Shown: positions 37,443-47,052 of the stretch, piece by piece
How the letters are laid out: every line of letters starts with the position of its first letter
Position numbering within the stretch: position 1 is the first letter of the stretch
Origin: an unidentified eubacterium SCB49
Lineage (GTDB): Bacteria > Bacteroidota > Bacteroidia > Flavobacteriales > Flavobacteriaceae
Length of the DNA: 64,000 nt
Assembly (NCBI GenBank): GCA_000170815.1
Contig: ABCO01000003.1
Coordinates: 1-64,000 of the forward strand
Reading direction: 5' to 3'
Made by a program: the position numbers and the translations under genes
The notes under the pieces: model-generated
Told to the model about the DNA's origin: nothing
The model's database searches: none
Seen by the model: only the letters and a program-made list of their open reading frames with translations

Positions 37443-38042
37443 TTGTTACAAAAAAGACAGCAAGTACCCCAAGAACAATTTATAGACACAGATTATTTTA
37501 TCTACTGTCTAGAAGCTGTTGATGATGAAGAAATAGAACACGTTACAGCGACACAAAAAAGTCTAGAACAGTTGACTAAACAATATGGAATTGCTAGTAT
37601 TTATAAAACTTGCGATACTATAGAAGGGCTAGAAAATAGCTTGAATACTTTAATTTTAGATGATCATAATTTTAAAGATTATGAAATCATCTATTTGATT
37701 ATGGAAGGAGAAGCCAACAGTATTTGTTTAAATGACTACTACTATAGTTTACAAGAAATTGCAGAAATTTTTGAAGGAAGATTAACAGGTAAGATTTTAC
37801 ATTTCTCAAATGCAAAAGTGTTAGATTTAGATGAAGAAGAAGCCCAATACTTTCTTGATATTACGGGCGCAAAGGCAGTTTCTGGCTACGGAAATGCAAC
37901 TATTGGAATTACCAGCTCAAACCTTGATAAAGCCTTCTTTAATTTATTTAAAGAAGATGATGACATGATAGAAGTTGTAGAAGAGTTACATCAAAGACAT
38001 TATGAGGTCTGTAAAATATTAGATTTTAGATTGTATTATTAA
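37443..38042 (+). CDS. Hypothetical protein, possible CHAT/caspase-like relic fold
   Basis: The 199-residue cytoplasmic protein has a Rossmann-like order: IYKTCDTIEGLENSLNTLI, YEIIYLIMEGE, ILHFSNAKVLDL, FLDITGAKAVSGYG. This resembles short CHAT-like proteins of Bacteroidota (possibly DUF6642), but the catalytic His is replaced (MEGE) and no active Cys is seen in a GSC-type motif. The only usable start is TTG at 37443, as an in-frame TGA precedes it at 37437 and no ATG lies within the first 85 codons. Function unknown. Confidence 0.6.
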   Translation: MLQKRQQVPQEQFIDTDYFIYCLEAVDDEEIEHVTATQKSLEQLTKQYGIASIYKTCDTIEGLENSLNTLILDDHNFKDYEIIYLIMEGEANSICLNDYYYSLQEIAEIFEGRLTGKILHFSNAKVLDLDEEEAQYFLDITGAKAVSGYGNATIGITSSNLDKAFFNLFKEDDDMIEVVEELHQRHYEVCKILDFRLYY

Positions 38043-38059
38043 GCTAATAATGAGTGTGA

Positions 38060-38099
38060 AATGGGAATAATTGTATTAATTATAAAACTTATTCCCATT
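38060..38099. terminator. Stem-loop between convergent genes
   Basis: AATGGGAATAA (38060-38070) pairs perfectly with TTATTCCCATT (38089-38099). There is no long T-run, so efficiency is uncertain, but the site lies between convergent stop codons. Confidence 0.55.
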
Positions 38100-38120
38100 C
38101 CATATCTCAAAAATTTCTTA

Positions 38121-39599
38121 TTAGATTCCTCCAATACATAAATACTTGATCTCTAGATAATCATCCATTCCATATTTAGATCCTTCACGACCATTTCCAC
38201 TTTCTTTAACACCACCAAAAGGCGCTACTGTTGTAGATATCATTCCTGTATTAATTCCAACCATTCCATATTCTAAGCCTTCGGAAACTCTCCATATTTT
38301 AGCATAGTCATTTGTATAGAAATAAGAAGCCAAACCAAAAGGGGTATCGTTAGCCATACGAATTACTTCATCTTCATTATCAAACTTTATGATAGGTGCA
38401 ATAGATCCAAATATTTCATTGTTGAATATTTCCATAGAACTATTAACGTTGCTTAAAATTGTAGGAGGGTAGAAATTATCTTTGTCTTCAATTTTATGAC
38501 CACCTGTAATAAGTTCTGCTCCTTCATCAACGGCATTTTTAACCAAACCATTAATAAACTCAACAGCTTCTTTATTAATTAATGGACCTACCACAGTTTC
38601 TTCATCTAAACCAGATCCCATTTTTAATTTATTCACAGCGGTTGTAAATTTATCGACAAACGTTTTATGCACTTTATCGTGAACAAAAATTCTATTTGTA
38701 CAAACACAAGTTTGCCCTGCGTTTCTAAACTTTGAAGCTATTGCTCCCTCTACAGCTTTGTCAATATCAGCATCTTCAAATACAATGAAAGGCGCATTTC
38801 CGCCGAGCTCCATCGATACCTTTTTTACAGTATCTGCACACTGACGCATAAGCAATTTACCAACCCTTGTAGAACCCGTAAACGATAATTTACGGACTAT
38901 TGGATTTGCTGTAAGCTCATTTCCAATTTCTTTAGCAGTATCTGAGGTTATGATATTGAAAACACCTTTAGGAAAACCAGCTTTTTCAACTAAAGCAGCC
39001 AATGCTAAAGCAGATAAGGGTGTTTGATGTGCAGGTTTAATAACCACGGTACAACCTGCAGCTAGAGCAGGAGCAACTTTACGTGTTATCATGGCATTTG
39101 GAAAATTCCAAGGCGTAATCGCTGCAACGACACCTATAGGTTGCTTAATGGTAATAATACGTTTATCAACGCCATGAGAAGGAATAGTATCACCATAGGT
39201 TCTCTTTGCTTCTTCTGCAAACCACTCTATAAATGATGCACCGTATTTGATCTCTCCTCTAGATTCACTTAAAGGTTTTCCTTGCTCAAGGGTTAAAATC
39301 TGCGCTAGTTCTTCTACGTGATCCATCTGTAATTGATACAGTTTTTTTAGTAGTCTAGAGCGTTCTTCTGCAGTTGTTTTACTCCATGTTTTAAATGCTT
39401 CATTAGCGCAGTCAATAGCATTTTTAGTTTCTGAACTACCCAAATTTGCAACTTCTGCAATGACAGAATTATCAAAAGGGTTTGTTACTTTAAATGTGGC
39501 TTTATTATCTGAAGAGACCCAAGCTCCATTAATATAAGATTGATCTTTCAGTAAACCTTTAAATTGCATTTCTTCAGTGTTTTTTATATGTATACTCAT
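38121..39599 (-). CDS. gabD: NAD(P)-dependent succinate-semialdehyde dehydrogenase
   Basis: Aldehyde dehydrogenase fold, 492 residues. The signatures TPWNFPNAMITRKVAPALAAG, SMELGGNAPFIVFEDAD and catalytic Cys in RNAGQTCVCTNR are intact; the last shows the C-x-C arrangement typical of GabD. Oxidises succinate semialdehyde to succinate. Last gene of the minus-strand catabolic cluster, 27 bp after the permease gene. Confidence 0.87.
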   Translation of the reverse strand: MSIHIKNTEEMQFKGLLKDQSYINGAWVSSDNKATFKVTNPFDNSVIAEVANLGSSETKNAIDCANEAFKTWSKTTAEERSRLLKKLYQLQMDHVEELAQILTLEQGKPLSESRGEIKYGASFIEWFAEEAKRTYGDTIPSHGVDKRIITIKQPIGVVAAITPWNFPNAMITRKVAPALAAGCTVVIKPAHQTPLSALALAALVEKAGFPKGVFNIITSDTAKEIGNELTANPIVRKLSFTGSTRVGKLLMRQCADTVKKVSMELGGNAPFIVFEDADIDKAVEGAIASKFRNAGQTCVCTNRIFVHDKVHKTFVDKFTTAVNKLKMGSGLDEETVVGPLINKEAVEFINGLVKNAVDEGAELITGGHKIEDKDNFYPPTILSNVNSSMEIFNNEIFGSIAPIIKFDNEDEVIRMANDTPFGLASYFYTNDYAKIWRVSEGLEYGMVGINTGMISTTVAPFGGVKESGNGREGSKYGMDDYLEIKYLCIGGI

Positions 39600-39626
39600 T
39601 ATTATTTTTTCTTTTCTTACAATTTG

Positions 39627-40985
39627 TTAAAAATCTTTTTCTTGTTCTTTAAAAAATTTAAAACCATAAATTAAAAATGTTAGTAAAATACCTGTTACAA
39701 ATGCCCAGGCAGCGCCTTTGATAACAAGAACACCTGCTATCACACCAGCTATTCCTAAGTCTTTTTTACTTCTTGCTTCCATTACACCAATTCTAAAGCT
39801 TACAAAACCTTGAATTAATAATGTTAACGCTAGAGCGATACCTAAAATAGGTTTCACCAAACTAACAACAGGAAGGAACAATAATCCGGTATTTGTACCC
39901 CATCTAAATGAACCAGAACCACCAAAAATAGAGTCCATTGATTTTTTTCCTTGTTTATATCGCTCTACTATGACAATATGCATTGCAGACCAAAGCGGAC
40001 CTGACATGGTGATATCTGGCCCAAAAATACTCATCAGCATATTTCGACCACCAAAAATTAAATGTGCTCGATTTGCATTATAATCAATCTTTTCATCTGC
40101 TCTAATCTCATCTGCTTCTTCTAAAATAGCTTTGCTTTGAAGCACATCACCAAATAATACAATGTAAGCCGCAAAAGCCGTTGGTATCGATGTTAGAAAC
40201 ATTTTAAGAGGAGGGAAGCCTACACCAAAAATAGTGTAGTCACTAAACATTAATGAAAAATTTGGATTCGTTATTCCCCATTCTATAGTAGGCCAAGGCG
40301 CTTCATTTAATAAAGGGGCAATTATAACAGCTAATATTACTATAGGGAAAATCCCTAAATTCCCTAAGTTTCTCCAAAATTTACTGCCTTTAGTTAATTT
40401 AGCAAAGTGTTTAGAAAAAATTAAATAAAATGCTAAACCAACAGCAATACTTATTGATAAGGGATACAAATCAAAACGTCCTCCTTCTTTAAAGACAACC
40501 ATTATTGCTGCAATACCCGCACCGAGAATAATACCTGACTTAATCGCCTGCGGAATAATTTGAACAACTTTAGAAGCTAAACGAGTGGAACCCAAAATGA
40601 CGGCCAAAATACCGAGCGTCATCTGAAATGATATTAATGCATGAACCCTATCAGGCCCCATTGGAAAAAGCTCTACATAAGCTATTAATAATGGTATTGC
40701 TGGTGTAATCCAACCTGGTACAACAGGGTCTCCAAGTAAATGATGTGTTAAATATAATAAACCATTTAACATCACAATAGCAATAGCAGCTTCAAAGGGC
40801 ATATCTAAAAGATCTACCATAAGTGGTATTGCAGCTAGATCTACCGCACACATTAAAAGTCCTTGAAAATAATCAGGGAGCTCAAAACGATAATGGACAA
40901 ATGGCAAACGTAATTTAAAAGGTCCAAATGGTGTAAATGGCGCTTCTTGTCCATGCACATGATTTTTCCACCGATTCATTTTCAT
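39627..40985 (-). CDS. Permease of NCS2/SulP-like fold
   Basis: The 452 residues give about eleven to thirteen hydrophobic segments and a short basic cytosolic N-terminus. Segments such as HHLLGDPVVPGWITPAIPLL and VVQIIPQAIKSGIILGAGIAA resemble the SLC23/26 (UraA/SulP) fold, but the nucleobase signature is not clear. Placed between the iron-type alcohol dehydrogenase and GabD-like genes, it probably imports the substrate of this pathway, an anion or small acid (inference). Confidence 0.65.
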   Translation of the reverse strand: MKMNRWKNHVHGQEAPFTPFGPFKLRLPFVHYRFELPDYFQGLLMCAVDLAAIPLMVDLLDMPFEAAIAIVMLNGLLYLTHHLLGDPVVPGWITPAIPLLIAYVELFPMGPDRVHALISFQMTLGILAVILGSTRLASKVVQIIPQAIKSGIILGAGIAAIMVVFKEGGRFDLYPLSISIAVGLAFYLIFSKHFAKLTKGSKFWRNLGNLGIFPIVILAVIIAPLLNEAPWPTIEWGITNPNFSLMFSDYTIFGVGFPPLKMFLTSIPTAFAAYIVLFGDVLQSKAILEEADEIRADEKIDYNANRAHLIFGGRNMLMSIFGPDITMSGPLWSAMHIVIVERYKQGKKSMDSIFGGSGSFRWGTNTGLLFLPVVSLVKPILGIALALTLLIQGFVSFRIGVMEARSKKDLGIAGVIAGVLVIKGAAWAFVTGILLTFLIYGFKFFKEQEKDF

Positions 40986-41035
40986 ATTTTTATGTATTTA
41001 GTTTTGCAGCTTCATTTACGCTCTGCATAAACAGG

Positions 41036-42184
41036 TTAATAAGCAGATTTGTAAATCGCTAAAATATCTTGTTCTGATAATGTTCTAGGATTGTTTCTTA
41101 ACAAGCGCTCAATCTTTATCGCATCTGCAGCTAATTCTTCTAATATAGATTCGGGTATATCAAAAGAACGTATTTTCATAGGAATTTCAACATCATTACA
41201 AATTTTATGAAGACGTTTAATAACCAAGTCTGCTGCTTGCTCATCTGTTTTGTGATCTAGCGATTCGTCAAATGCTTCTGCAATATCTCTAAAGCGTTCC
41301 ACACAAGCCATTTTATTCCATTCCATTACATAAGGAAGCAATAAAGAATTACTGACACCATGCGATATATGAAATCTTCCGCCTAAAGGATAGGCTAAAG
41401 CATGAACGGCACCAACACCTGCATTTCCAAAGGCCATTCCTGCTAACAAACTACCCATTGCCATATTTTCTCTTGCATCCATATTACTTGGCTGCGCATA
41501 TGCTTTTGGTAGATTATTAATTATAAGTTTCATAGATCTAAGCGCTAAAGCATCTGTGATATGATTTGCGTTATTAGACAAATAAGCCTCAATGGCATGT
41601 ACAAGTGCATCAATACCACTAGCTGCCGTTATCTTTTTAGGACAACTAATAGTCATTATAGGATCTACAATTGCAACATCTACAAGTAAATGATTACTTA
41701 CAATTCCTTTTTTAACTTGAGCTTCTGTATCAGAAAGGATCCCAATATTTGTTACTTCAGATCCCGTTCCTGCTGTAGTAGGAATTACTATGATAGGAGT
41801 ATTTCTTCCAGGCACATTTCCTTCACCAAACAAATTACTTAAAGGGCCATCATAGGCAGCATAAACCGCCATTATTTTTGCAGTATCCATCACGCTACCA
41901 CCACCAACAGCTATTATACTATCATTATTAGATTTCAAAAATGCTTTTTTGCATTCTTCAACAACGGCCATTTCTGGCTCAGGTGCCACATTATCATAAA
42001 TGGTATAAGCGTTTTCTTCTAATAAAGTGGTAACTAAGTCAAGAGTTCCTGAGTTTAAAATCCCTTTATCTGTTACGATAAAGGGGTTTTTCATTCCCAG
42101 TGTATTCATGTAGTCTTTTAATCCTTTTAATGATTCTCGGCCTATAGCAACTTCATGTGCCGATTTAAATTTTGCTACACTCAT
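41036..42184 (-). CDS. Iron-containing alcohol dehydrogenase (4-hydroxybutyrate dehydrogenase candidate)
   Basis: Group III alcohol dehydrogenase, 382 residues, with GGGSVMDTAK for the cofactor, and metal-site helices SGIDALVHAIEAYLS and AVHALAYPLGGRFHISHG. Overlaps the gene order of a succinate-semialdehyde pathway: upstream cyclase gene ends 2 bp away. Oxidation of 4-hydroxybutyrate to succinate semialdehyde is the role that fits the neighbours best (inference). Confidence 0.85.
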   Translation of the reverse strand: MSVAKFKSAHEVAIGRESLKGLKDYMNTLGMKNPFIVTDKGILNSGTLDLVTTLLEENAYTIYDNVAPEPEMAVVEECKKAFLKSNNDSIIAVGGGSVMDTAKIMAVYAAYDGPLSNLFGEGNVPGRNTPIIVIPTTAGTGSEVTNIGILSDTEAQVKKGIVSNHLLVDVAIVDPIMTISCPKKITAASGIDALVHAIEAYLSNNANHITDALALRSMKLIINNLPKAYAQPSNMDARENMAMGSLLAGMAFGNAGVGAVHALAYPLGGRFHISHGVSNSLLLPYVMEWNKMACVERFRDIAEAFDESLDHKTDEQAADLVIKRLHKICNDVEIPMKIRSFDIPESILEELAADAIKIERLLRNNPRTLSEQDILAIYKSAY

Positions 42185-42186
42185 AG

Positions 42187-43227
42187 TTATTTTATTACAA
42201 TTGGGTTAACAGGAGAACCAGAACCTTTTTCCATTTTTAAAGGAGCTGCAGTAAAAAAGAAGCTGTATTGATTATCTTTTTTGCAATCTTCAGAAAGATC
42301 TTCTAACCAGTAAATTTCTGTTAGTGTTACTCCTAAATCACGTATTAAAGCACCATGTAAAGGTATTACTGCTGTTTCTCCTTCAATTTTTTGAACAGAT
42401 TTTTCAATGGCTAAATTATCAGATGCAATTACTGGAATTTCCATGTCGTATATCCATTGTACTAATTCTTTACTGTAACATAAACCAGGTTCTGTTAAAG
42501 CATCCCATTTATCTTTATCATTTTCGTCATAAAAACGTCCCATAGAACCTGTACGGATCACTAGAATATCTCTTTTTTCTATAGTTACACCTTGTTTTTT
42601 TGCAACAGCTTTAAGGTCATCTAAAGTGATACAAGTATTAGGTGCTAGTCTTCCATTAGCGTCACCTAATGCGACACCTACATCTAATAATATTCCTCTT
42701 CCTGTAATTCCTTTTTTTGCTAATTCGCCAACACCCACAAAACTGTGTCCGTCAACCGTATTGTTTGCAGATTTTCCTCCATAAATCTGGTTACCATACC
42801 AAGCGTGTCCAAGTGCATCCACATGTGATGTTCCTTGTAAGTACATATATACAACATCATCAGAATACTTCATACCACCTGCTAAAGGCTCTTTTTTACC
42901 GCTAGAAAATGTACTTTCATCTTGAGACATAAAATGTTCGACAGGAAGACGTCCTGGGAAAACCGGACCAATACCGTGCGTCATAGGTAATTGTAATGTA
43001 AAACGTTTACCTGTTTTAACTGCTTCGATACCTCTTAAGGTTTGAGCATCATCTAAATAATTTAGAGCTCCAATGGTATCATCAGGTCCCCATTTTCCCC
43101 AATTAGAAGGGGCATCCTTCTGGATTTTTTCCATTACAGTTTCTTGTGCGCTTAAGGTATTACCACCAAGCAAGAGTAGCATAAAGACACCAGTAGTGGT
43201 GGCTGCTTTAAAAAATGATTTTTTCAT
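42187..43227 (-). CDS. Exported cyclase-family metal-dependent hydrolase
   Basis: A signal peptide (MKKSFFKAATTTGVFMLLLL, cleaved after LSAQ) precedes a cyclase/kynurenine-formamidase-like fold with the metal motif HVDALGHAWYG (HxDxxxH) and the downstream GRGILLDVGV. The family includes isatin hydrolase and arylformamidases, which open cyclic or amide substrates. The ATG at 43227 gives a proper signal peptide; a more upstream ATG at 43260 adds 11 residues. It may open a lactone or lactam that feeds the cluster (inference). Confidence 0.8.
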   Translation of the reverse strand: MKKSFFKAATTTGVFMLLLLGGNTLSAQETVMEKIQKDAPSNWGKWGPDDTIGALNYLDDAQTLRGIEAVKTGKRFTLQLPMTHGIGPVFPGRLPVEHFMSQDESTFSSGKKEPLAGGMKYSDDVVYMYLQGTSHVDALGHAWYGNQIYGGKSANNTVDGHSFVGVGELAKKGITGRGILLDVGVALGDANGRLAPNTCITLDDLKAVAKKQGVTIEKRDILVIRTGSMGRFYDENDKDKWDALTEPGLCYSKELVQWIYDMEIPVIASDNLAIEKSVQKIEGETAVIPLHGALIRDLGVTLTEIYWLEDLSEDCKKDNQYSFFFTAAPLKMEKGSGSPVNPIVIK

Positions 43228-43302
43228 TGTGAATCGTTTTATTTTTTTTGGTGTATACATGATGTGAAATTTATAATTAGTAATTGTTATTCATTAATAG
43301 TT

Positions 43303-44580
43303 TTATTCTGAAAAAAATTTTATGATCGTCTTATTGAGAATATCAAGTCCTTCATTTAGGATATCAAATTCTATAGTTAATGGAGGTAATAATCTTATGA
43401 TGTTACCATCCATACCACAAGAGAGTAGGAGTAGTCCCAGATTTGATGATTCTTGTATGATCTTTTTAGTAGTATTGGTATCTGGTTGTTTAAAATTTCC
43501 GTCAGTAACAATCTCTATAGCAATCATTGCTCCTGAGTTTCTAACACAAGCAATCTTATCAGGGTATCTATTTTTAAGTTTATTTAGAGAATCGCTACAT
43601 GTTTTTCCTATTTCTAAGGCACGCTCACAAAGATTTTCATCGTTTATAATATCGATAACTGCTAGTGCAGATTGACAACCTATAGGTGAACCTCCAAAAG
43701 TACCTCCAAGGCTTATTGCCGCATCCATAATCTTTTCTTTACCCACAACAGCAGACAGTGGAATACCATTTGCTAAACCTTTGCCAAGGGTAATAATATC
43801 TGGTTCTACATTGCTGTGCTCTATTGCAAAAAAAGCTCCTGTACGGGCAAACCCGGTTTGGATTTCATCACAAATAAGTAGTATCCCATATTGATCACAA
43901 AGTAGCCTAAGTGCTTCAATAAACTTTTTAGGGGCAATATGAAAACCACCTTCACCTTGTACAGGTTCTATAATTATAGCTGCAATTTCAGTAGGATCTA
44001 CAGTTGTTTTAAATAGCTCTTTAAGGGTGTCTAAACTATCTTCTATGCTTATTCCATAATTATTATTTGGAAATGGTATGTGATAAATTCCATTAGGAAA
44101 AGGACCAAACCCTTCTTTGTAAGGGTGAAATTTTCCTGTTAACCCTAAACACATATGTGTTCTACCATGAAATGAACCAACAAAAGAAATAACGCTAGAT
44201 CTTTTCGTGTACGCTTTTGCAATTTTAATAGCATTTTCAACGGCTTCCGCGCCACTGTTTAAAAAAACAGATTTCGCCTTTTTTATAGGAACTAAAGTAT
44301 TTAATTTTTCGGCTAAGGCTATGGCAGATTCGTAAGGATTGATCATTACACAGGTGTGTGTAAAATTTTCTATTTGTTCTTTTAAAGCAGCCATAACTTT
44401 AGGATGTCCGTGACCAACGTTTGTAACTGCGATACCTGCACAAAAATCAATATAACGAGTTCCTTCTACATCCCATATTTCGGCATTAATAGCCTTATCA
44501 ATGTAAATTGGGAATAGATTTTTTTGACCTTTAGCAATGGCCAGTTCTTTTCTTTGTTGTAACTCCTTGTTTTTTTTCAT
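43303..44580 (-). CDS. gabT: 4-aminobutyrate aminotransferase (class III)
   Basis: PLP-dependent class III aminotransferase, 425 residues. Motifs: FLNSGAEAVENAIKIA, GSFHGRTHMCLGLTG, EPVQGEGGF, DEIQTGFARTG and the PLP lysine in ITLGKGLANGIPLSA. It converts GABA with 2-oxoglutarate to succinate semialdehyde and glutamate. The neighbouring GabD-like gene completes the route to succinate. Confidence 0.87.
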   Translation of the reverse strand: MKKNKELQQRKELAIAKGQKNLFPIYIDKAINAEIWDVEGTRYIDFCAGIAVTNVGHGHPKVMAALKEQIENFTHTCVMINPYESAIALAEKLNTLVPIKKAKSVFLNSGAEAVENAIKIAKAYTKRSSVISFVGSFHGRTHMCLGLTGKFHPYKEGFGPFPNGIYHIPFPNNNYGISIEDSLDTLKELFKTTVDPTEIAAIIIEPVQGEGGFHIAPKKFIEALRLLCDQYGILLICDEIQTGFARTGAFFAIEHSNVEPDIITLGKGLANGIPLSAVVGKEKIMDAAISLGGTFGGSPIGCQSALAVIDIINDENLCERALEIGKTCSDSLNKLKNRYPDKIACVRNSGAMIAIEIVTDGNFKQPDTNTTKKIIQESSNLGLLLLSCGMDGNIIRLLPPLTIEFDILNEGLDILNKTIIKFFSE

Positions 44581-44649
44581 CTTTTGTAATACTGTTTGTA
44601 TTGGCTTTAATACAGATACATTATTAAACTACTTTGTTAATGAGATTTT

Positions 44650-45906
44650 TTAAAAAAGAAAGTATCCACCTAATGAAAACACATTTGCTTCTGGGGCAAA
44701 TATTTTATGTCTACCTTGAATAGTGTATTCTGTCTTTACTACTAAATTTGAATTAATTGCATAAGCAACACTATTTGTAAACCTAGTAGCACTATCGCTA
44801 TATTCTAAGCGATTATCTATGATTTCATCTTTAACTCTACTAGCGCCATAATTAATTCCTAATGTAATTGGGTTTTTAGGTAATTTGTATGTGATTTGAC
44901 CATAGTAACCATCAGATTTAATAGTTTCAATTTCCGAATTTACAGTAATTGCAGGACCAAACATTATACCTGCATCTCCTATACCATTTGCTGTATAATA
45001 ATATCCAGAAAGTGTAAAGCCTTCATAGGCTACTTTTAAAAATGCGTCTATACCAAAACCATTAAGACCTAAGTCTTGATTATTATCAGATACTTCCTGA
45101 GAAATAAATGCACTACTAAAGTATACATTTGTTTTTTCATATGATTTATTAAAAACAAACTTACCTTGATATCCTAAACTATTAGGGTTATCAGTAACAC
45201 CAAAAGGATCACCAAAAGCTCCATTAAAATCTGAAGTAGCAAAGGGTTCATATACTCCTAAAGTTAAACTAGAGGTTTTATTGAAAAAAGAAGGGGTAGT
45301 GTAGCTAATTTGAGCCATTTTATCTGCAAAAACATAACCATATCCAATACCTGCTAAAGTTGTATTTTGTGGGTTATCATAAGAATAGTTAGCTCCAATT
45401 CCTAAAATACTGACATCATAAATTAGTGCATCTAAACCAAAACCTCCAAAGGTTTTTCCTATAATAAAAGAACCAGATTTGGGTGTAGTTACCTGTATAA
45501 AAGCTTGACGTATATCAACTGAAGAATACCCAAATCCTGTGGCAGCAGGTGCAGAAGAATCTACGCCATGATTGGTAATACCAAAAGCTAAATCAAAAGT
45601 TCCAGAGACAGTACCTCCATTTTTCATAGTATACACAGGATTAAAAGCTATTGTTGCTTGGTTAATTCCGTTTTGTATTGAACTGAAGTTTTCTTTTTCA
45701 ATTCCGTTAGCCAAATCTTCCTTTTGTTGTGTATTTACATAATACGCATTAATCTGACCCGAAAATTTAATTTTCCAACTATCATTTAACTTCAGTTGTA
45801 ATCCTTCATAGGCCTCTTCATCTTCCTGACTATAACCATTAAAACCTATAGCGCATGTGAAAAACACCATTGCACATTTGATAATTCTAAGCGACTTATT
45901 TTTCAT
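44650..45906 (-). CDS. Outer-membrane porin-like beta-barrel
   Basis: Signal peptide MKNKSLRIIKCAMVFFTCAIGFNGYSQ starts at the ATG at 45906 (an upstream TTG-initiated reading adds 28 implausible residues). The mature part is a series of amphipathic beta strands ending in an aromatic residue (SLGGYFLF), the usual barrel C-terminus. Likely a specific porin for the substrate of the downstream catabolic genes. It is divergent from the Lrp regulator. Confidence 0.82.
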   Translation of the reverse strand: MKNKSLRIIKCAMVFFTCAIGFNGYSQEDEEAYEGLQLKLNDSWKIKFSGQINAYYVNTQQKEDLANGIEKENFSSIQNGINQATIAFNPVYTMKNGGTVSGTFDLAFGITNHGVDSSAPAATGFGYSSVDIRQAFIQVTTPKSGSFIIGKTFGGFGLDALIYDVSILGIGANYSYDNPQNTTLAGIGYGYVFADKMAQISYTTPSFFNKTSSLTLGVYEPFATSDFNGAFGDPFGVTDNPNSLGYQGKFVFNKSYEKTNVYFSSAFISQEVSDNNQDLGLNGFGIDAFLKVAYEGFTLSGYYYTANGIGDAGIMFGPAITVNSEIETIKSDGYYGQITYKLPKNPITLGINYGASRVKDEIIDNRLEYSDSATRFTNSVAYAINSNLVVKTEYTIQGRHKIFAPEANVFSLGGYFLF

Positions 45907-46248
45907 AATTATTGATTTTAGGGTGGTTTTTATATCAACTACGCAACAATGATATACATAATTTTTCATATTGACATCGGTTTTTTGCAAAATATTTCAA
46001 AATGAGCTATTATATTGCGATATTTGTTTTCTAAGTGATGTTTTACACTAATTTTTTCAACTTTATTAATAATCATAGTTTATAACATAAATTTACTATC
46101 AAATAAGATGAAAATGTTTTAAGATGAATTTTGAATAAGTCACTATTGAAAAGGAAAGGAACTTGTAAAAAGCTTATTATTGTATTTTAAAGCATAATTT
46201 TTGGAGTACTAGATTTATGTGATTTATTACAATGAAACGATTAAAAGT

Positions 46249-46719
46249 ATGGAAAGAAATAAAAATGTAGATCCGCAAATAGAGGTACAGCTTGACGAGT
46301 TAGATTATAAAATAATAAAACATCTTCAACAAGATGGAAGAAAATCTTTTACTGAAATTTCTGATGATTTAAATGTTGCGGTAAGTACGATACGAAATAG
46401 ATATAATAGAATAGTAGATGAAAAAATACTTCGAATAATAGGTCGTGCAGAACCTGAAAAATTAGGTTTAAATTCTTATGTAAGGGTTATGTTGTCTATA
46501 AAGCCAGCGTCTAAAATGAAAAATGCGCTCGATAAAATTTCAAAGTTATCTGAAGTGAGTTTTTTAGCTATTACCTCAGGGAAATATAATATTGAGATAA
46601 ATTTAATGTGTAACAATAATAGACATCTATTAACTATTATTGATGATATTAATAGTATTGACGGAATGGATGAATCTCAAATAACAATGTATCTAGACGT
46701 TTTAAAGTGGGGACAGTAG
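46249..46719 (+). CDS. Lrp/AsnC-family transcriptional regulator
   Basis: N-terminal helix-turn-helix (DYKIIKHLQQDGRKSFTEISDDLNVAVSTIRNRYNRI) and C-terminal RAM effector domain, 156 residues from the ATG at 46249 (a GTG at 46219 is also in frame). Divergent from the porin gene at the head of the succinate-semialdehyde cluster, so it probably senses an amino-acid-like ligand and controls that cluster (inference). Confidence 0.87.
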   Translation: MERNKNVDPQIEVQLDELDYKIIKHLQQDGRKSFTEISDDLNVAVSTIRNRYNRIVDEKILRIIGRAEPEKLGLNSYVRVMLSIKPASKMKNALDKISKLSEVSFLAITSGKYNIEINLMCNNNRHLLTIIDDINSIDGMDESQITMYLDVLKWGQ

Positions 46720-46813
46720 TACGTTAGTAGATTCTAACAAATTATTACTGAAATAATCCAAGTTTAAATAGTATAGAAAAGTACTATTCACCATTTTATC
46801 TACTATTCATAAT

Positions 46814-46978
46814 TGTATTATAATGTTTTGCGTTAAGTAATTTTGCTTTGGATAAAGCGGTTCTCAGAAACAAAATTTCCCTTATTTTTTCTCCCTAAAT
46901 TTTCACTAAAAAATTTGAATGGAATACGCTTTTTACGAAACGACGATAGGAGAGTAGTGAAATGTGTATGAAATGGGA
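46814..46978 (+). repeat. Intergenic direct repeat, unit 1 of 3
   Basis: About 165 bp starting TGTATTATAATGTTTTGCG and ending near GTGTATGAAATGGG. Homologous, same orientation, to units at 49106-49270 and 49970-50130. It contains GCTTT-gga-TAAAGC-like short hairpin and the conserved block ACGATAGGAGAG near the 3' end. No coding frame is evident. It sits directly downstream of the Lrp gene and before the carbonic-anhydrase module. Confidence 0.8.
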
Positions 46979-47052
46979 TAGTATTTCTAAATTTTTAATC
47001 ATTTATAAAATTATGTAATTTATAAATAGTAAGAGATTTTAAATTTTTTTAA

